From the NCBI GenBank assembly GCA_014804385.1, contig JAAUZW010000032.1, forward strand, positions 24,281 to 43,235: DNA of 18,955 nucleotides, written 5' to 3'. The notes beneath the pieces were generated by a model that ran no database searches, was not told the DNA's origin, and saw only the letters and a list, made by a program, of their open reading frames with translations. This DNA comes from Lachnospiraceae bacterium (lineage in GTDB: Bacteria > Bacillota > Clostridia > Lachnospirales > Lachnospiraceae). Shown piece by piece: positions 16,201 to 18,955 of the stretch (position 1 is the first letter of the stretch; the number at the start of each line of letters is the position of its first letter). Position numbers and translations under genes: made by a program.

Positions 16201-16376
16201 AGCTCACAGTTGCCGCAGGCGAGACTGCAAAAACAATTACCGTCAGAGCAACCAGTACTTCCGATGCTTGCTATAAGCTGTACGGCGAGGCAACGATTAC
16301 AGTGAAAGACACAACCGCTGGCGGTGAAGAAGGTGGCGGTGAAGAAGAAGGCAGCGGTTCGGAGAACAACGGCTAA
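10272..16376 (+). CDS. Giant secreted Ig-like/beta-repeat protein
   Basis: A 2034-residue exported protein. A signal peptide (1-35; KK start, LSIMLAAAMVLTMVPQ core, cleavage near VLA-A-E) leads into an Asp/Glu/Ser/Pro-rich linker to about residue 145. The rest is Thr/Val/Lys-rich and beta-strand-like, consistent with serial immunoglobulin-like modules. Acidic linkers recur at about 436-456 (GEEEEEETT) and 1430-1450. The last module (about 1910-2014) resembles a bacterial BIG2-type domain. Cysteines are very rare (about three). The C-terminus is a Gly/Glu linker (AGGEEGGGEEEG) that simply stops: no LPxTG motif, SLH domain or membrane helix, so it is either released or held non-covalently. The ATG follows GAGGAGG. 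Role unknown; adhesion or surface coating is a guess from composition. Confidence 0.9.
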   Translation: MKKVLKKFNRTLSIMLAAAMVLTMVPQTAMPVLAAENQDIDEYVDEPAVDESTDVEKTVEAPESGESEEVTEPSDEGNPEEITDDISNEDPSDEDAVEEEPSEEEDPVAEEPSEEEVADPTVEEDDLSNSIMSDLMEETEPLTEPKVTLKLGENTLVPDEDNDNAVTVPNRSEIALTIEGESGADFYYELGDTKAVAPAETDGNKYTAGSAKVDAPNQNEAITKYLNVIAVKPAEGETPATKSAVVTYSITYEKKVNTIKLAQGSSEDAVVKIGDDTITSTAVYDIKSTSADIYVDVDLADATAKKEITKVEYKASDAENFTEAAISTANNANKGKYKIPKTALTNDLELKVEVKPLKKITVKTAEGGNFDMFTVAYKVMKGSTTLVNQKAAKLAEIADAEQDNGNYVIYVSNDKKVELTFAAATKCSLATVTYADDDAGSEEGEEEEEETTPTVGIPVTPDKNKNYKITIASITKDQVVTVTADEEYLKAVVTKVAAEGEEAVEVPYDTKAKAYNVEPRTDYTISAVKGGKGAFDIKRADFTDKAMEEYATLVSSKATPETPEGTEEQVADNDPTTWTLQLSKEANNKTIKVDLFGADDNKVDTLTFKVAAVTTEVKVTGAGTAKTGDKEYTITQTVGTVKEYTLTRVPASNDSLAVQIKQATTSSNVDAVIDEDTGKLVVTAKTAEKADVAGTYEIINDSDKEGSKAVLATVVIKTTAPAWNGTATPNASQTNSTDIEAVLSMSLPQVAAPLDEDASDNAYKYYYEVKTKVTKNDTNITPYEAVGKDDYTARYYKVDNPSKALAQKVTLFGGELGAGGAATFGAEVRLIQVLVATDQQADETYADGSLKDTPQGTIIATSKPKTLTLTTKTPYYAEKLTLKKTKAASGVYTGQKDIPVATVDFGKNTTYNRDVDVEVEIVEFSGSTTATDNNVTAKISEGQILVSVGKNVKAQKYTVKVTQSEKNGAGLYDKQARLVNATLPITVVQGINTIDASAQSTIYVADTNKKKVNAKITTVYNKDGVKPKTAKAAYAVGAVDENGDYLALDSDSITDTQKAIGNVVTVNQKNGTVTVDAKKYNELGENPFTEFAVQVSAADYEPNTAATPAIVKFEIVTSPQTLGKIVLLQEKEISQQADEDVKTYEVVGSGNTKNTNSITADEVGKTYVRVLDEDAEIGEDNTVKSTDLVPTDRYNLTFSNKKDISLKNDCSIDVTKMVQNVTVSAKTTDGGNKSVVKANQLVFTVDYEAVDSEKVKLQTLKKVGDTTYADLTTTPTEVEGYATGAVIPLQAVVTGESNTVTPLSGKIVDYKIVAGSKAKIVPGSDNLTVGLVMSGKDAKVKLVSQNGKQTYAEYTITNVNFDKVAVPGVKADKSPYANYGSTQDITYTFAKVTKQADIDGLSTAAKVRITAASDDVSQKLLQQISEVSSGSEDDNDSDGTENQAEGDATEKIIALNGDVKFDKTTQPTVTLQFAAGLDPVKKATLYFDLLSEDGTIISKTSKAVTVKTATFKKSYKLNGKYTMSAKDKASVPLTASGKPVGVDTDKGVNGVEFKKLLNANIKGQINKFAEAFTLEVGDDNEKTGVLKLVHPDMAIKDKSVNNLTGFVEYTVHFADGDSKTETVQLTITMKDAVQKKLTADTVSVIAEQNMSVTTTVKAGKAPVELAVVEYVGKDDIAENLASTAIDAQNNGNVTLTLAENGNADAIKGKTLKGTLYVVPADSYYADDAKKLFNKTDDDANEASLLADGTEDKPATWDAFKATDKVYKVDVTINVKDGTVAANNNRVKLSTTKPNFSRAEVNTNGDYNVEIPYSYTIAAQLTSKEGEAPVETVYTEQKNDTETVVTPAWIKIAKAEDDAITVSFNRADYVAWLNAGNLSKNGKTVNATVQFNFADNVKQQIKLTVTLPKLVDELKVAISIEPVEENGKLEVAPNGNLELKAVVTKDGEAVAGNDAEVEWKIVSTVANDTAFDSSTKNKLTVAAGETAKTITVRATSTSDACYKLYGEATITVKDTTAGGEEGGGEEEGSGSENNG

Positions 16377-16416
16377 TTTAACCGAGCTACCAAAATGGAT
16401 ATTTAGAAACAGAGTA

Positions 16417-16454
16417 GAAAATGCCCCGCGGCCATATGGCTGCGGGGTGTTTTT
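16417..16454. terminator. Bidirectional terminator after the giant gene
   Basis: CCCCGCGGCC (16424-16433), ATAT loop and GGCTGCGGGG (16438-16447, one G-U pair) are followed by TGTTTTT. The AAAAT before the stem gives an ATTTT tail on the minus strand, so it can also end the convergent Uma2 transcript. Confidence 0.9.
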
Positions 16455-16521
16455 GAACGACGATTTATATCCGAATACTCGAAGTCAGCTTGAAAAATTT
16501 TGTTTTCGGCGGGGAGTACTC

Positions 16522-17167
16522 TCAACCGAGATCCATCTCCGAAAGGTTCAGCCACAGATTCTCGAAGATTCCCACCCTAATCTGTTCTGAGAAAGAAGAG
16601 CGCACAGACTCCGCTTCCAGTGCCGCGCTCCCGGCTATAGCATTTCCATTGCCGCTGAAACCATCGTCTGCCGCACCGCGCTCAAAATCATACACCGTGA
16701 CCGTTTCCGTCTCCGCATCCACGATCCAGTACTCGCGCGCGCCCGCCTCCCGGTAGAGCTTCACTTTCCGCTCGTAATCCATCTTTTTGCTGGAAGGGGA
16801 AACAATCTCGATCATCCAGTCCGGTGCGCCCTGACAGCCTTTCTCATCCAGCTTATCCCGATCGCAGATCACGGAGATGTCCGGCTCCACATAGTTGCGC
16901 TTATCCTTTTTTGATATATACCGCGAAGGGCGCAGGGTATATTTTGCAGTTTCCCCCTTTTTTTCTAATATACAGACTGATTTCGATAGCAATCTGCATG
17001 AGAAGATCCTGATGAATCGTAGTCGGTGCATCCATCCGAAACATCTCCCCGTCGATCAACTCCGCCCGCTCTCCCTCCGGGAGCGCCTCGATATCCGCGA
17101 TCGTATAGCCTTTTCCGCCTTTGATCTCCATAAACTGTGCCCCTCTTTCCATTCGTGCATACTCCAT
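16522..17167 (-). pseudogene. Uma2-family (DUF820) PD-(D/E)XK endonuclease, frameshifted
   Basis: Two minus-strand frames together encode one Uma2 protein of about 214 residues. The first, from ATG 17167, holds GYTIADIEALPEGERAELID and ends PAPFAVYIKKG; the second continues DKRNYVEPDISVICDRDKLD, then PDWMIEIVSPSS, DYERKVKLYREAGAREYWIV and a normal C-terminus. The switch falls in an A6 run (minus strand; 16907-16912). With five A the frame joins perfectly. The nuclease core (E of AELID, D of EPDIS, E of IEIV, K of ERKVK) is present across the join. The start is chosen for AGGAGG 8 bp upstream; the same frame is open back to a TTG at 17278 without a ribosome site. It may be a true pseudogene, a phase-variable tract or a sequencing indel. 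Uma2 proteins are abundant in some genomes and their role is uncertain. Confidence 0.82.
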
Positions 17168-17176
17168 AAATATCTC

Positions 17177-17193
17177 CTCCTGTTCCGCAGGAG
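17177..17193 (-). promoter_or_regulatory. Hairpin covering the Uma2 ribosome site
   Basis: On the minus strand CTCCTG (17193-17188) can pair with CAGGAG (17182-17177) around a 5-nt loop. The second arm contains most of the AGGAGG ribosome site for the ATG at 17167, so the helix could limit translation. Confidence 0.35.
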
Positions 17194-17271
17194 ACATCTG
17201 CACAGAATCTCCCGCTTTTAAATTGTGTAAAGTTGATTTAAAAGCATAGAAATTCTGAAACATAGACTGGA

Positions 17272-17325
17272 AGACCAAAACATTGGTCTCATTTGACTCG
17301 GAGCAAGAAAGGAAATCCGCTCCGA
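17272..17325. repeat. Two hairpins in the Uma2 leader
   Basis: AGACCAA-AACA-TTGGTCT (17272-17289) is a perfect 7-bp hairpin. TCGGAGC (17298-17304) pairs with GCTCCGA (17319-17325) around a 14-nt loop. Both lie in the predicted leader of about 190 nt between the minus-strand promoter and the Uma2 start; neither is followed by a T run. Confidence 0.5.
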
Positions 17326-17362
17326 ATATTTGTTATCGAGAAAGTGTATATGCTTTGTGATT

Positions 17363-17391
17363 ATTATATGATTGCCAGAACGGACTGTCAA
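17363..17391 (-). promoter_or_regulatory. Perfect consensus SigA promoter of the Uma2 gene
   Basis: Read on the minus strand: TTGACA (17391-17386), 17-bp spacer, TATAAT (17368-17363). Both boxes match consensus exactly. Transcription would start near 17357 towards the Uma2 gene. Confidence 0.88.
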
Positions 17392-17416
17392 GAAGGAAAA
17401 ACCGCTAATCATATAA
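17364..17416. repeat. Inverted repeat bracketing the Uma2 -35 box
   Basis: TTATATGATT (17364-17373) overlaps the -10 box and AATCATATAA (17407-17416) is its exact reverse complement 43 bp away, about four helical turns. The -35 box lies between them. It may be a paired operator; both arms are AT-rich, so chance is possible. Confidence 0.4.
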
Positions 17417-17534
17417 AGTGCCTAATAAAATAACGAGAATATCCAAAAAGGAAAGTAAGGAAAATCAGAGGACTTCATTGACCTCTTCTACAGTATGGCG
17501 CGGAGAATCAAAGAGGATATAGATTAAACACAAT

Positions 17535-17563
17535 TTGACAATATTCTACAAAAATAGTATACT
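17535..17563 (+). promoter_or_regulatory. SigA-type promoter of the coiled-coil repeat gene
   Basis: Perfect TTGACA (17535-17540), 17-bp spacer, TATACT (17558-17563). The start near 17570 leaves a leader of about 190 nt. Confidence 0.85.
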
Positions 17564-17569
17564 CAAATC

Positions 17570-17763
17570 AATCAAATCTATGTGAAAATCTATCCATACA
17601 TCATGGAATCATTGGCACATCGCCGATATTTTCACGTATTACGAATCAATCAAGAGGTGTTAAGCGGCAGCAGGAAACGAAGCGTTTATAATTCGTTAAT
17701 AATTTGACTGTAATCTGAACAGATGTTCCGCATTGACCCGGGAAAGAAAGAGAGGTAAACTTA
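17570..17763 (+). promoter_or_regulatory. Long untranslated leader of the coiled-coil gene
   Basis: No gene is visible here. It contains the inverted pairs GTGAAAAT (17582-17589)/ATTTTCAC (17628-17635) and AACGAA (17676-17681)/TTCGTT (17692-17697), and ends in the AGAGAGG ribosome site. The length is unusual for a small gene, so post-transcriptional control is possible. Confidence 0.4.
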
Positions 17764-18450
17764 ATGCACAAGGAGATGGCAGGTATGACCAATGAAGAAA
17801 TGTTCACAGCTATTATTGCGCGCATGGATTCCATGGAATCCGGATTGTCCGGGCGAATGGACAAAGTGGAATCCGGATTGACAGTATTGTCCGGGCGGAT
17901 GGATAAAGTGGAATCCGGATTGACGGGATTGTCGAGGCGGATGGACAAAGTGGAATCCAGATTGACAGTATTGTCCGGGCGGATAGACAAAGTGGAATCC
18001 AGATTGACAGTATTGTCCGGGCGGATGGATAAAGTGGAATCCGGATTGACAGTATTGTCCGGACGGATAGACAAAGTGGAATCCGGATTGACAGTATTGT
18101 CCGGGCGGATAGACAAAGTGGAATCCGGATTGACAGTATTGTCCGGGCGGATGGACAAAGTGGAATCCGGATTGACAGTATTGTCCGGGCGGATGGATAA
18201 AGTGGAATCCGGATTGACGGGATTGTCGAGGCGGATGGACAAAATGCAATCCGACATGGACATGGAATTCCGGGCAGTTAGAACAGAAATGGATGTAGTT
18301 AATAGTTCGCTAAAGAAAGATATTTCTGTATTGAATGACAAAATTGACCGGCTTATGTATATAAAAGATGTTGACGGCTATGAAAAAATGAAAATACAGG
18401 TTGATTTATTAACACGGGGTTATCAGGAGTTGAAAGAGAAGATAGGTTGA
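17764..18450 (+). CDS. Tandem-repeat coiled-coil protein
   Basis: A 228-residue soluble protein without signal peptide or membrane segment. After MTNEEMFTAIIARMDSMESG come nine 14-residue units, consensus MDKVESGLTVLSGR (residues 32-157). Each unit is two heptads with M/I and V, then L and L, at the a and d positions, so the region should be one continuous coiled coil of about 125 residues. The C-terminal part (158-228) continues with MDMEFRAVRTEMDVVNSSLK and an ending heptad pattern (VDLLTRGYQELKEKIG). I do not recognise a named family, though Lachnospiraceae carry similar short proteins with heptad repeats and an MTNEE start. The ATG has GAGAGG 8 bp upstream. A terminator follows, so it is a single-gene unit. 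Function unknown. Confidence 0.82.
   Translation: MHKEMAGMTNEEMFTAIIARMDSMESGLSGRMDKVESGLTVLSGRMDKVESGLTGLSRRMDKVESRLTVLSGRIDKVESRLTVLSGRMDKVESGLTVLSGRIDKVESGLTVLSGRIDKVESGLTVLSGRMDKVESGLTVLSGRMDKVESGLTGLSRRMDKMQSDMDMEFRAVRTEMDVVNSSLKKDISVLNDKIDRLMYIKDVDGYEKMKIQVDLLTRGYQELKEKIG
17857..18234 (+). repeat. Nine tandem 42-bp repeats within the coiled-coil gene
   Basis: Nine full in-frame 42-bp units. Units differ mainly at ATGGAC/ATAGAC/ATGGAT, CCGGA/CCAGA and the 3' end, where units 2 and 9 share the rarer GGGATTGTCGAGGCGG form instead of GTATTGTCCGGGCGG. Such near-identity indicates recent expansion by slippage or recombination, so copy number probably varies between strains. Confidence 0.95.
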
Positions 18451-18463
18451 ACCAAAATCTTAA

Positions 18464-18497
18464 GGAGGGGTAATTGTCTTACCCCTCCAGCTTTTTC
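18464..18497. terminator. Terminator between coiled-coil gene and manC-like gene
   Basis: GGAGGGGTAA (18464-18473), 5-nt loop and TTACCCCTCC (18479-18488) form a perfect 10-bp stem, followed on the plus strand by AGCTTTTTCTT. The stop codon of the minus-strand gene lies inside one arm. On the minus strand the following TTAAGATTTT is a weaker tail, so it may act both ways. Confidence 0.88.
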
Positions 18498-18955
18498 TTA
18501 TCCCCCACACTGATCTCTTGTCCTAGCTGCACCTCGATCACCTGCAGGGCGGTATCGGCGATGATCGTGTGAGGCGTACCTGCCGCCATGCTGACCACAT
18601 CTCCCGCTTTGACTTTGCGCTCCACACCGTCTATGATGGTGCGGCCCTCTCCCTCGATCACCGTCCAGACTTCATCACGGCGTTCATGGCTGTGGTAATT
18701 CATCCGGTGTCCCGCATTTAAGGTGACCTTGATAGTCATACTCCCCTCTTCGATATCTATGACGCGAAAACTCCCCCAGGATTTTTCCGCAAACATGATC
18801 TGCTGGTCGATAGCATCCACAAAAGGCTTAATGTAACTCGACTGCACCTTATCTGAGACAAGGATTCCCTCCGGGCTTGCGGAAACCACCATGTCTTTCA
18901 GTCCCATGCAGAGCACGGGCACATCCAGTTCATTCACCACATGCACATTTTCACA
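18479..18955 (-). CDS. Mannose-1-phosphate guanylyltransferase-like, C-terminal part (5' partial)
   Basis: The frame is open to the right edge, so only the last 158 codons are seen. The first part (VNELDVPVLCMGLKDMVVSA, then GILVSDKVQSSYIKPF) matches the end of the nucleotidyltransferase domain of ManC-type enzymes. The second part (about 50-150) is the linked cupin: motif 1 with G, HxH and E in GHRMNYHSHERRDE, and motif 2 in GDVVSMAAGTPH. In two-domain ManC/AlgA proteins the first domain makes GDP-mannose and the cupin isomerises mannose 6-phosphate. The catalytic N-terminus is outside the window, so nucleotide specificity is not shown, and the cupin is short and could be regulatory. It points to GDP-sugar supply for surface polysaccharide. 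Confidence 0.82.
   Translation of the reverse strand, partial: CENVHVVNELDVPVLCMGLKDMVVSASPEGILVSDKVQSSYIKPFVDAIDQQIMFAEKSWGSFRVIDIEEGSMTIKVTLNAGHRMNYHSHERRDEVWTVIEGEGRTIIDGVERKVKAGDVVSMAAGTPHTIIADTALQVIEVQLGQEISVGDKKKLEG

Noticed and set aside
16324..16590. Plus-strand 88-codon open frame as a lost anchor of the giant protein
   Set aside because: Its translation is basic, lacks LPxTG or a membrane helix, crosses the terminator hairpin and has no ribosome site.
17168..17278. Uma2 start at TTG 17278
   Set aside because: The frame is open, but there is no ribosome site there, whereas ATG 17167 has AGGAGG at 8 bp and gives the usual family length.
17468..17527. Possible gene remnant ending in FIDLFYSMARRIKEDID before a stop
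   Set aside because: Only about 20 codons without a start or ribosome site; such a stretch is expected by chance.
17622..17629. GCCGATAT as a sigma-D (motility) -10 box
   Set aside because: The octamer is perfect, but the position 15 bp upstream reads ATGG rather than TAAA, and a better SigA promoter explains the downstream gene.
17857..18234. Regular repeats as a CRISPR array
   Set aside because: The 42-bp units are contiguous without unique spacers and encode an in-frame heptad protein with its own ribosome site.
17646..18341. Long minus-strand open frames across the repeat region
   Set aside because: They are by-products of a 42-bp unit free of stops on both strands; they have no ribosome site and read through the promoter-proximal leader.

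Overview
The window looks like a chromosomal segment of an anaerobic Firmicute of the class Clostridia, most likely a Lachnospiraceae-type gut bacterium. The grounds are: an ftsE-ftsX-M23 peptidase-S41 protease cluster of Gram-positive type, a short YjfB-type motility protein, strong AGGAGG-like ribosome sites with many GTG/TTG starts, an Uma2 nuclease, a PucR/CdaR-type regulator and a giant secreted repeat protein. The assignment rests on protein character only.

Left part (1-2400): the 3' end of an acyl-ACP thioesterase gene, then cvfB (S1-domain RNA-binding protein) and a CPBP-family membrane protease, tightly spaced and co-directional. They end at a hairpin terminator shared with a convergent 63-codon yjfB-like gene on the minus strand.

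Cell-envelope block (2604-8035): a near-consensus promoter drives a CdaR/PucR-type regulator gene. It is followed at short spacing by ftsE, ftsX (overlapping ftsE by 11 bp), a LytM/M23 peptidoglycan hydrolase with a long coiled coil, and a membrane-anchored PDZ/S41 (CtpA-like) protease. The expected logic is that the FtsEX ATPase and membrane pair gates the coiled-coil hydrolase during septal or side-wall growth, with the S41 protease trimming envelope proteins. The linked regulator is the less usual element.

Alarmone cassette (8053-9918): a compact unit with its own extended -10 promoter, a perfect palindrome touching the -35 box, a stand-alone RelA/SpoT-fold synthetase gene and two small unrecognised genes (the second pair overlapping), closed by a strong terminator. 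This is the best candidate for an undescribed system, for example a toxic small alarmone synthetase (toxSAS-like) with its antitoxin or partner. The architecture is seen; the function is inferred.

Giant secreted protein (9919-16454): a roughly 200-bp intergenic region with a palindrome, a TTGACA-N17-TAAAAT promoter, a hairpin-rich leader, then one 2034-codon gene. It encodes a secreted, acidic, beta-rich (Ig-like) protein with a signal peptide and no visible wall anchor. A bidirectional terminator follows.

Right part (16522-18955): an Uma2 nuclease gene on the minus strand interrupted by a frameshift in an A6 run, behind a perfect TTGACA-N17-TATAAT promoter. Oriented away from it is a plus-strand gene for a coiled-coil protein built from nine 42-bp (14-residue) tandem units. 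The window ends in the 3' part of a mannose-1-phosphate guanylyltransferase-like gene (nucleotidyltransferase tail plus cupin) on the minus strand. I saw no tRNA, rRNA, CRISPR array, insertion sequence or phage gene.
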